Positions 6,049-11,053 of a stretch of 11,053 nucleotides of DNA are shown here, piece by piece; the first letter of the stretch is position 1; each line of letters starts with the position of its first letter. The stretch is taken from the NCBI GenBank assembly GCA_001563965.1, contig LKMS01000036.1, positions 1 to 11,053 of the forward strand, in the 5' to 3' direction. A program made the translations under genes and the position numbers. Origin of the DNA: Haloferacaceae archaeon PL-Br10_E2g29. GTDB taxonomy: Archaea > Halobacteriota > Halobacteria > Halobacteriales > Haloferacaceae. The notes below the pieces were generated by a model. It made no database searches. It was given only the letters and a program-made list of their open reading frames with translations, and had not been told where the DNA came from.

Positions 6049-6618
6049 TCAGTCCGAAATAAACTCGTTGTCGCGCCAGTTGACGCCGCTGTTGCCCGAC
6101 TGGTTTTTCCGGGGGTTTTCGACGACTTCCACGGTCGCCGAGCGCTCTTCGCCTTCGACGATCCGGGTCGCCTCCAGTTCGCCGTCGTCCTCGGTGATCG
6201 CGGTCAACGTTCCCTTTTCGGAAAGCAGCGCGATCTCTTTGAGCACGAGGAACATCGGGTACTGGACGGCCGTGTTCTGCAACACCGTCTCGCGGTCGCC
6301 CTTGAAGCAGGCGAACTCGACGAGTTCGGAGGGGATCTCCTCTTCTTCCTCGTCGCCCCAGCGCGGGCCACCCGCCCGTGGGGGTTCTTCCTCGTAGACG
6401 CGCGTTTCGGTCACGCTGGCTTTGAGCTGTGCGGTCGGGGTGTACTTGCTCAGACTCTCGTCGGTCGCCTCCGCCTTGATGATCAGCGTGTTGTTGCGTC
6501 GAGTAATGGTGATGTCCGCGATTTCTGGCGGAAGATCGGGGTCCTCCGAGAGATACGTCTGGACGTCTTCGAGTGGCAGTTCAAGCGTCGAGTGGAGACG
6601 GAATACGCGACCTGTCAT
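6049..6618 (-). CDS. Conserved-looking hypothetical protein, 189 aa
   Basis: I do not recognise a functional family. It may belong to one of the haloarchaeal DUF families (DUF7110 comes to mind, but I cannot confirm this). The 189-aa protein is soluble and acidic. Residues 1-75 look like an alpha/beta domain starting MTGRVFRLHSTLELPLEDVQ, with a beta-rich ITITRRNNTLIIKAEATD stretch (36-53). A linker at about 76-95 is Pro/Gly-rich and contains a run of six acidic residues (EEEPPRAGGPRWGDEEEEE region). A second alpha/beta part follows at 96-167 (VEFACFKGDRETVLQN, then YPMFLVLKEIALLSEKG), and the tail is polar. There is no signal peptide, membrane helix or metal-binding motif. It is convergent with the methyltransferase and has its own upstream region of 172 bp. 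The composition is typical of haloarchaea, so I believe it is a real gene. Confidence 0.85.
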   Translation of the reverse strand: MTGRVFRLHSTLELPLEDVQTYLSEDPDLPPEIADITITRRNNTLIIKAEATDESLSKYTPTAQLKASVTETRVYEEEPPRAGGPRWGDEEEEEIPSELVEFACFKGDRETVLQNTAVQYPMFLVLKEIALLSEKGTLTAITEDDGELEATRIVEGEERSATVEVVENPRKNQSGNSGVNWRDNEFISD

Positions 6619-6684
6619 ATTGAGTTACTGTGAGGGTAGTTCACTACGGCGGTATCGGTACCTACCGTCTCTAGGCATCCCAAG

Positions 6685-6692
6685 GTTATAGG
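6685..6692 (-). promoter_or_regulatory. Candidate TATA box for the 189-aa hypothetical gene
   Basis: The minus strand CCTATAAC is centred about 70 nt before the ATG at 6618, which predicts a start near 6661 and a leader of roughly 43 nt. That is longer than the leaderless pattern of most genes here. The call is based on the TATA match only. Confidence 0.35.
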
Positions 6693-6790
6693 AGCTACCC
6701 TTTCGCGAGCGTCGCCAGCGCTGCGCGGCTGCCGTCACCGTTCAGACATGGTTCCGTGGTGACCTCGACAGCTGATCGAAGCTGACTCGC

Positions 6791-7135
6791 TTAGTTCGTG
6801 CTGAGCGTCGCCTCGAGTTCGCCGCGTTCGTCGAGTTCGGTCAGAATGTCGCTGCCGCCGACGAACTCGCCGTCGACGAACGTCTGGGGAATCGTCTCCC
6901 AGCCGCTGTGTTCCGACAGCGCAGCGCGGTAGGTGTCGAGTGCGGGCAGGACGTCAACCGTCTCGAACTCCTCGACGTGTTTGCCGATGAGTTCGAGCGC
7001 GTTCGCCGAGTAGCCACACTGTGGCATCAGCTGATTACCCTTCATGAACAGCACCACGTCGTTGTCGGCGATCACGTCGTCAACGCGCGCTTGGATCGTT
7101 TCGGTGTCGAGGTCAGCGTCGGGCTGGAATGTCAT
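6791..7135 (-). CDS. Monothiol glutaredoxin (Grx4/GrxD type)
   Basis: A 114-aa thioredoxin-fold protein of the monothiol glutaredoxin family, which typically binds or delivers [2Fe-2S] clusters rather than reducing disulfides. It has the single active-site cysteine in MPQCGYSANA (Cys40; CGYS where most relatives have CGFS), the preceding VVLFMKG strand-loop with Lys32, the WETIPQTFVDGEFVGG segment (79-94) with the cis-Pro83, and the GGSD turn at 93-96. All are expected for glutathione or low-molecular thiol binding. I chose ATG 7135 (MTFQPDADL). A TTG codon at 7162 would add nine unusual residues (GVCVQYVC) and is unlikely. It follows gfcR on the same strand at a distance of 90 bp. Haloarchaea are known to use gamma-glutamylcysteine instead of glutathione, so the natural thiol partner is probably different from that of bacterial GrxD (inference). 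Confidence 0.93.
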   Translation of the reverse strand: MTFQPDADLDTETIQARVDDVIADNDVVLFMKGNQLMPQCGYSANALELIGKHVEEFETVDVLPALDTYRAALSEHSGWETIPQTFVDGEFVGGSDILTELDERGELEATLSTN

Positions 7136-7195
7136 ACAAACATATTGCACACACACGCCCAAAGGCGTTGCGTCCCTTCCGGCGTCGAGTGTGTT

Positions 7196-7208
7196 CCCTG
7201 CCGCAGGG
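7196..7208. repeat. Perfect 13-nt dyad between gfcR and the glutaredoxin gene
   Basis: CCCTGC-C-GCAGGG has perfect 6-bp arms and lies 18 nt after the gfcR stop and about 60 nt before the glutaredoxin ATG. On the RNA it could form only a tight stem, and no T-run follows, so it is a poor terminator. It could be a protein site. A second small inverted repeat (ACGCC-CAAA-GGCGT, 7155-7168) lies closer to the glutaredoxin start. Confidence 0.3.
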
Positions 7209-7225
7209 CGCCACTGACGCCGTTT

Positions 7226-7870
7226 TCACTCTTTTTCGCCAACGCTGACGACGTTCATCAGCGAGTACACCGGCACACCCTCGATTTCGTCGACGCCCTG
7301 TTTGTCGACGAGCACGACACAGCCGACGGGCTCGCCGCCGCTGGCGCGGACGGCCTCGATTGCCTCGCCGAGCGTGGTTCCCGAGGTGATGATGTCGTCG
7401 ACGATGTAGCACTCCTGGTCGCTGACCGCCGAGAAGTTCCGCGAAAATCCGCCGCCGAGTTCGTCGATGTCGCCTTCCTCCCACTGGTGTTTTGCGGGCG
7501 CGTACGCCCCGAGGTCGGTGTCGAGTGCTTGGGCGATAATCGTCGCCAGCGGAATGCCCGCTTTCTCGATGCCGACGGTCAGCCGAACGTTGTCGCCCTC
7601 TTTCGAGATGATGTCGGCCATTGCGCGACTCACGTGTTCGAGTCGAACGCTGTCGCGACCGATCGCGTTCCAGTCGACGTGGATGTCCTGTGGGCCCGCT
7701 GCCGGCCGTGCCGGCGTCGAGTCGGCGGGTTCGCTCGTTGCACCGCTGCGCTCGACCAGCCAGCTTGCGGTCTCTCGCGAGACGTTGAGTTCGTCGGCGA
7801 TTTCGCCACGTGCCAGCCCCCGCTCGGCCAGCTCTGCAGCGCTTGCGATCAGATTATCGACGTTCTTCAT
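7226..7870 (-). CDS. gfcR: Transcriptional regulator GfcR (PyrE-like phosphoribosyltransferase family)
   Basis: A 214-aa protein with an N-terminal helix-turn-helix (about 15-45, ARGEIADELNVSRETASWL) joined by a Pro/Ala linker (about 46-60) to a type I phosphoribosyltransferase domain. The PRPP-binding signature is CYIVDDIITSGTT (154-166). In Haloferax this family (GfcR) activates sugar-degradation genes and does not act as an orotate phosphoribosyltransferase. The ATG at 7870 begins MKNVDNLIASAAELAERGLA, the expected family start, and lies 17 nt inside the end of gdh. The frame remains open far upstream, but that sequence is antisense-like composition inside gdh and not part of the protein. 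The overlap implies gdh-gfcR co-transcription, so the regulator would be made together with a glycolytic enzyme of its likely regulon. Confidence 0.93.
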   Translation of the reverse strand: MKNVDNLIASAAELAERGLARGEIADELNVSRETASWLVERSGATSEPADSTPARPAAGPQDIHVDWNAIGRDSVRLEHVSRAMADIISKEGDNVRLTVGIEKAGIPLATIIAQALDTDLGAYAPAKHQWEEGDIDELGGGFSRNFSAVSDQECYIVDDIITSGTTLGEAIEAVRASGGEPVGCVVLVDKQGVDEIEGVPVYSLMNVVSVGEKE

Positions 7871-8927
7871 ACTGACTGAATTGAATCGCGTTTTTGATAG
7901 TCCTGTCGTCATTGTCGAACGCCGCCTCGAAATCCTCAAGCGGGTATACACCGGTGATGAGCGAGTCGAGGAACGATTCGGACAGCGAGCCGAGCGTCTC
8001 GACGGCGGCTTCGAACTGTCGGACGTTCGAGTTGACGCTGCCGACGATCGCCTTGTTGTGCAAGACGAGTTCGCGGTGGAACCGGCCGCCGTCGAGATCG
8101 AACGTCCAGTCGCTCGGCACGCCAAGCGCCGCCACGACGCCGTTTGGCGCGAGCGCCTCGATCGCCTCGAAGGGATGTTTGGCGTAGCCGGTCGCCTCGT
8201 AAATGAGGTCGGGTGCTTCGTACGCGTCGGGGATGTCGCCGACGGCGGTCTCGGTGCTGTTGATGTAGGTGCTTTCGAGCGATTCGATGATGTCGATCGT
8301 TGGGTCGGGTCGGTCACGACGCCCCAGACAGTAGGTTCGCTCGAAGCGTTGTTCGAACATCGCGAGCGTCAACAGCCCGAGACTGCCGTTGCCCAACACG
8401 AGCGCCGACTCGGGACTCCACTCGAACGCTGACCGGCTCGCATCGGCGTGTTCGACCGCCTTTTCGGTGATCGAAATCGGTTCGACGAGAAAGCCGTAGT
8501 CGACCAGCTCGGGCGGTACCTGGACGAGTGCGGACGCGGGGCTCGTGAAGTATTCGGCCATGAAGCCGTGTGCGCCAACAATGCCGCGCTCGTAGTACTG
8601 ACCGTCGGGCGCCATGTCGGCCTCGTCGCGCTCGAAGTACGGATTCGAGCCGTTCGGTGGCCGTCGAACCGTCGGGACGACGATGTCGCCCTCGCTGAGC
8701 CCGGTTCCGTTTGCGTCCTCGACGACACCGACGGCCTCGTGGCCCAACACGAGATAGTCGTCGCCCTCGGGCGACCCGCCGTGGCTGCCCGCAATAACCT
8801 CGTGATCCGTGCCGTCGACGCCGACCCGGAGCGTCCGAACCAGCGCCTCGCCCGCATCGGGTTCGGGTTTCGGCTGCTCGACGAGTTCGGGTTTGCCGGC
8901 CCCGTCTCGAACGATAAGTGCCTTCAT
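7854..8927 (-). CDS. gdh: Glucose 1-dehydrogenase (zinc-dependent medium-chain dehydrogenase)
   Basis: A 357-aa enzyme oxidising glucose to gluconolactone with NAD(P)+. This is the first step of the semi-phosphorylative Entner-Doudoroff pathway by which haloarchaea degrade glucose. It closely resembles the well-studied Haloferax mediterranei enzyme, which has the same length: TLRVGVDGTDHEVIAG (32-47), LVLGHEAVGVV (59-69) and RGIVGAHG (114-121). Expected catalytic zinc ligands are Asp38, His63, Glu64 and Glu149. The Rossmann dinucleotide loop is GNGSLG (179-184), and RRDRP (203-207) suits binding of the NADP phosphate. Like the Haloferax protein, it lacks the four-Cys structural zinc lobe of many alcohol dehydrogenases. 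The start at 8927 gives the canonical MKALIV N-terminus and sits about 27 nt from a TATA box, so the mRNA is probably leaderless. Its 3' end overlaps gfcR by 17 nt. Confidence 0.96.
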   Translation of the reverse strand: MKALIVRDGAGKPELVEQPKPEPDAGEALVRTLRVGVDGTDHEVIAGSHGGSPEGDDYLVLGHEAVGVVEDANGTGLSEGDIVVPTVRRPPNGSNPYFERDEADMAPDGQYYERGIVGAHGFMAEYFTSPASALVQVPPELVDYGFLVEPISITEKAVEHADASRSAFEWSPESALVLGNGSLGLLTLAMFEQRFERTYCLGRRDRPDPTIDIIESLESTYINSTETAVGDIPDAYEAPDLIYEATGYAKHPFEAIEALAPNGVVAALGVPSDWTFDLDGGRFHRELVLHNKAIVGSVNSNVRQFEAAVETLGSLSESFLDSLITGVYPLEDFEAAFDNDDRTIKNAIQFSQYEERR

Positions 8928-8950
8928 ATACCGTTTTTCACCCCGCGAGC

Positions 8951-8964
8951 AAAAATAGCTATTC
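8951..8964 (-). promoter_or_regulatory. gdh promoter (TATA/BRE)
   Basis: The minus strand reads GAATAGCTATTTTT, with a TATA-like CTATTTTT at 8958-8951 centred about 27 nt from the first base of the gdh ATG (8927). This fits a leaderless transcript. The BRE position (GAATAG) overlaps the downstream half of the dyad described at 8960-8977. Confidence 0.55.
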
Positions 8965-8977
8965 GTTACCGAGTAAC
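8960..8977 (-). promoter_or_regulatory. Candidate TrmB-type sugar-regulator site upstream of gdh
   Basis: On the minus strand TACT-CGGTAAC-GAATA (8975-8960) differs by one base from the TACT-N7/8-GAGTA motif reported for the sugar-responsive regulator TrmB of Halobacterium salinarum (recalled from the literature). The same stretch contains a perfect dyad GTTAC-CGA-GTAAC (plus strand, 8965-8977). Its position just upstream of, and touching, the BRE fits a regulator acting on gdh. Recognition by GfcR itself is another possibility. Confidence 0.45.
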
Positions 8978-9059
8978 AATTTTCTCGGCCGTCGAGGGCG
9001 CGCTCAGTTCTCGTCGCCCACTGTCGGCTCTCGTGGATCCGTCTTCAGCCGTCAGGTGG

Positions 9060-10550
9060 CTAGGCGTCGAGTTGGTCGCGCAACAGCTGATTGACGCTGG
9101 CGGGGTCGGCCGACCCCTTTGATTTCTGCATCACCTGGCCAACAAGGAAGTTGAGCGCGCCCGACTCGCCGCGGTGGTAGTCGTCGACCGCGCCGGGATT
9201 TTCCTCGATTGCCGCGGCAACGAACTCGACAATGGCGTCGTCATCGGCCTTGCCCAACCCCTCGCGGTCGATGATCGTTTCTGGGTCGTCGCCGTCGTCG
9301 AGCATCGACCGAAGCACGCTCTCTTCGGCGTTTTTGACCGTCAGTTCGTCGGTTTCGACCAGTTCGATCAGCCGGGCAAACTCGTCGAGTCGGTCCTCGA
9401 CATCGGTAATCTGCATGTCGCGGTAGTTGAGTTCACCAAGCAGGTTGTCGGCGACCCACGTGGCAGCCACGTCGGGGTCGAACTGGGCGGCGACCGCCTC
9501 AAAAAAGTCCGCAACGTCCTTCGTCGAGGTGAGCTTCGAGGCCGACTCGCCGTCGAGGCCGTACTCCTCGGCAAACCGCGTGCGACGCGCGTCGGGGAGT
9601 TCGGGAATCGGAATCTCGTCTTTCCAGTGGGCGACTTCGAGCGGTGGGAGGTCGGCCTCGCGGAAGTACCGGTAGTCGGCCTCCGATTCCTTCGAGCGCA
9701 TCGAAACCGTAATGCCACGGCTTTCGTCCCAGTGGCGGGTTTCGGTTTCGATGACGCGGCCGCGCCGAACGGCGTTTTTCTGCCGAGTCACCTCGTAGGC
9801 GAGCGCCTTTTCGGCCCCTTTGTGGCTCGAAATGTTCTTCACTTCGGTGCGGTTTGCGTCGGCGAGCACGTCGTCGTCGATTGCGCCACCGTCGTCGACC
9901 GCGTCGGCATCGATCAGCGAGATGTTGGCGTCGACCCGAAGGCTGCCGTCGCGCGTCGCGTCGAACACGCCGAGATACGCCAGTACTTCTTCGAGTTTGG
10001 CCAAAAATGCGCGCGTCTCTTTCGGCGAGCGGAAATCCGGTTCGGTGACGATTTCGACAAGCGGCGTGCCCGCACGGTTGTAGTTGATGAGCGTGTAGTC
10101 AGCGGTGTCGATGGAGCCCCCTTTGTGCTGGAGGCTACCGGGATCCTCTTCGAGATGGGCGCGGGTGAGTTCGATCTCACGGCGCTCGCCCTCGACGCTG
10201 ATTTCGAGGCTGCCTGCCTGACAGATCGGGGCGTCGTACTGGGTGAGCTGGAAGTTTTTCGGCAGATCGGGGTAGTAGTAGTTTTTCCGGTGGAACGTGG
10301 TTCGGTCGGGAATCTCGGCCGACAGCGCCTTGGCAATTTTCACGGCGGCCTCGACGGCTCCCTCGTTGAGCACGGGAAGCGCGCCGGGCAGGCCGAGACA
10401 GACCGGACAGGTCCGGCTGTTTGGCTCCTCGTTGTCGCCGGCGGTGGTCGAACAGCCACAGAAGATTTTCGTCGCGGTTTCGAGCTGGACGTGCACCTCC
10501 AGGCCGATGACGACCGTGTGCTCGGTGGATTCGACGGCCTTCGCAGTCAT
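9060..10550 (-). CDS. gatB: Asp-tRNA(Asn)/Glu-tRNA(Gln) amidotransferase subunit B
   Basis: A 496-aa GatB, the subunit of GatCAB that phosphorylates mischarged Glu-tRNA(Gln) or Asp-tRNA(Asn) and amidates it with ammonia from GatA. N-terminal landmarks are VIGLEVHVQL (14-23) and the zinc-site cysteines Cys31, Cys33, Cys48 and Cys51. The family signature region YYYPDLPKNFQLTQYD spans 90-105. Catalytic-core segments are RAHLEEDPG (129-137) and DYTLINYNRAGTPLVEIVTE (150-169). Residues about 350-496 are the helical and YqeY-like tail that holds the tRNA, ending in ASVNQLLRDQL. The lack of a long insertion of the GatE type supports GatB. The start at 10550 places the ATG about 27 nt from a TATA-like element, consistent with a leaderless mRNA. 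gatA and gatC are not in the window. The gap to gdh (8928-9059) shows no terminator-like T-run. Confidence 0.97.
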   Translation of the reverse strand: MTAKAVESTEHTVVIGLEVHVQLETATKIFCGCSTTAGDNEEPNSRTCPVCLGLPGALPVLNEGAVEAAVKIAKALSAEIPDRTTFHRKNYYYPDLPKNFQLTQYDAPICQAGSLEISVEGERREIELTRAHLEEDPGSLQHKGGSIDTADYTLINYNRAGTPLVEIVTEPDFRSPKETRAFLAKLEEVLAYLGVFDATRDGSLRVDANISLIDADAVDDGGAIDDDVLADANRTEVKNISSHKGAEKALAYEVTRQKNAVRRGRVIETETRHWDESRGITVSMRSKESEADYRYFREADLPPLEVAHWKDEIPIPELPDARRTRFAEEYGLDGESASKLTSTKDVADFFEAVAAQFDPDVAATWVADNLLGELNYRDMQITDVEDRLDEFARLIELVETDELTVKNAEESVLRSMLDDGDDPETIIDREGLGKADDDAIVEFVAAAIEENPGAVDDYHRGESGALNFLVGQVMQKSKGSADPASVNQLLRDQLDA

Positions 10551-10572
10551 TGGCCGGCTTTTGCGGCGCGCT

Positions 10573-10580
10573 GGCTAAAG
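10573..10580 (-). promoter_or_regulatory. Candidate gatB TATA box
   Basis: CTTTAGCC on the minus strand is centred about 27 nt before the gatB ATG at 10550, the spacing expected for a leaderless transcript. The preceding GTTACG could serve as BRE. The match is moderate. Confidence 0.4.
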
Positions 10581-10587
10581 CGTAACG

Positions 10588-10606
10588 GAGCGGCGACTCG
10601 CCGCTC
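10588..10606. repeat. Perfect 19-nt palindrome in the gatB/coiled-coil gene intergenic region
   Basis: GAGCGGCGA-C-TCGCCGCTC has two perfect 9-bp arms around one base, 8 bp upstream of the gatB TATA-like box. It lies in the divergent region, so it could be an operator for gatB. As RNA it would be a very tight stem. No T-run follows on either strand nearby, so a terminator role is not supported. Confidence 0.5.
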
Positions 10607-10678
10607 ACACACCAGATTCCAACACCGCGAACCGATGCACCAGGCAGGTCCCAAGGACAACCAACAGACCATGCTGAC

Positions 10679-10704
10679 GTGTCACACACCTGTCTGACAC
10701 AGGT
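10679..10704. promoter_or_regulatory. Interlocking dyads directly upstream of the coiled-coil gene TATA box
   Basis: Two perfect inverted repeats interlock here. GTGTCA (10679-10684) pairs with TGACAC (10695-10700), and ACCTGT (10688-10693) pairs with ACAGGT (10699-10704). The second ends at the first base of the TATA box. The position over the BRE is where archaeal repressors commonly bind, so an operator is likely (inference). Confidence 0.45.
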
Positions 10705-10710
10705 TTATAC
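10704..10710 (+). promoter_or_regulatory. TATA box of the coiled-coil gene (leaderless)
   Basis: TTTATAC is a good haloarchaeal TATA box centred 27 nt before the A of the ATG at 10734, so transcription should start at or next to the start codon. This spacing is the main support for that start. Confidence 0.65.
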
Positions 10711-10733
10711 GGACACAGCGGTGTGATTGTACC

Positions 10734-11053
10734 ATGACTAATCGGGTCGAGGAACTCGAAGGACAGGTTGCTGAACTCCGTGCTGCGGTCAACGGACTCA
10801 CCGAAGAACTGGTCGAAACCAAATCGCGTGTCAAGGAACTCGAAGAGGCGGCCGAGGCCACCCCGGTCGCCCCCGAACCGGAACCCGAGTTGGAGCCGGA
10901 GACGAGCGTTGTCGAGACGACAACGAAAAGCGATGACCACGTCGAGGTCGTTACCCACGAACAGCGCGAAACCGAGATCACAACCGCCGACGCCACTGAG
11001 ACGGCGTCCGCAGAAGCCAACGCCGAGAGCGACCCATCGGCCGACGCCGACGC
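10734..11053 (+). CDS. Acidic coiled-coil protein, N-terminal part (runs off the window)
   Basis: An open frame from the ATG at 10734 continues to the right edge without a stop (106 full codons). The first 40 residues (MTNRVEELEGQVAELRAAVN and onward to about VKELEEAAEA) show a clear leucine/valine heptad pattern and should form a dimeric coiled coil. From about residue 42 the sequence becomes low-complexity and strongly acidic: Pro-Glu repeats, then Thr/Ala/Glu/Asp-rich. I see no enzyme motif. Similar short haloarchaeal proteins are sometimes labelled 'bZIP transcription factor' because of the leucine heptads, but there is no basic DNA-binding region before the coil here, so I would not accept that name. 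The gene has its own promoter and is divergent from gatB. Its full length and C-terminal content are unknown. Confidence 0.8.
   Translation, partial: MTNRVEELEGQVAELRAAVNGLTEELVETKSRVKELEEAAEATPVAPEPEPELEPETSVVETTTKSDDHVEVVTHEQRETEITTADATETASAEANAESDPSADAD

Noticed and set aside
7136..7162. TTG start adding nine residues to the glutaredoxin
   Set aside because: A rare start codon and a Cys/Val-rich extension; the ATG at 7135 gives the usual family length.
6908..7879. A 323-codon plus-strand frame opposite the glutaredoxin and gfcR genes
   Set aside because: It spans two real genes and their spacer on the other strand and shows no protein motif.
7871..8317. Upstream in-frame extension of gfcR into gdh
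   Set aside because: The extension is Ser/Arg/Thr-rich and basic, the out-of-frame shadow of gdh; GfcR proteins begin at MKNVDNL.
10588..10606. The 19-nt palindrome as an intrinsic terminator
   Set aside because: There is no T-run after it on either strand, and no gene ends nearby.
9174..10697. A 507-codon open frame on the plus strand opposite gatB
   Set aside because: It is antisense to an unmistakable GatB; the composition (Val/Arg/Phe-rich, no motif) is a mirror of GC-rich codon bias.

Overview
The window looks like an ordinary chromosomal core region of a halophilic archaeon (class Halobacteria). The evidence is the acid-rich proteins (many Asp/Glu, few Lys), a complete run of archaeal A-type ATP synthase genes, an archaeal GatB, the haloarchaeal glucose dehydrogenase/GfcR pair, and TATA boxes centred about 27 nt upstream of start codons, as expected for leaderless transcripts. 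I cannot name the genus from sequence alone. I see no tRNA or rRNA gene, insertion sequence, CRISPR array or prophage.

Left part (1-4866, minus strand): the first genes of the A-type H+-ATP synthase operon in the order atpH-atpI-atpK-atpE-atpC-atpF. They encode peripheral stalk H, membrane a-type subunit I, c-ring subunit K, peripheral stalk E, central rotor-foot subunit C, and the N-terminus of F, which is cut by the window edge. atpH/atpI, atpE/atpC and atpC/atpF overlap. atpI and atpK are instead separated by 325 bp of T-tract-rich sequence with a candidate internal promoter. The operon promoter lies just upstream of atpH.

Middle (4867-6790): a 350-bp divergent intergenic region separates atpH from a plus-strand SAM-dependent methyltransferase that resembles plant VTE3 (the plastoquinone/tocopherol methyltransferase). 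It therefore probably acts on a quinone. It converges on a minus-strand conserved hypothetical protein of 189 aa.

Right part (6791-10550, minus strand): a monothiol glutaredoxin, the overlapping pair gdh (glucose dehydrogenase, first step of the semi-phosphorylative Entner-Doudoroff pathway) and gfcR (PRT-family regulator of sugar catabolism), and gatB (subunit B of the amidotransferase that makes Gln-tRNA and/or Asn-tRNA). The gdh promoter carries an element resembling the TrmB site of Halobacterium.

Right edge (10551-11053): a short divergent intergenic region with two strong dyads, then the start of a plus-strand leaderless gene for an acidic coiled-coil protein that runs out of the window.

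No clearly new system is visible. The points most worth a second look are the VTE3-like methyltransferase beside the ATP synthase operon, the atpI-atpK gap, the candidate regulatory dyads at gdh and in the gatB/coiled-coil intergenic region, and the uncharacterised 189-aa protein.
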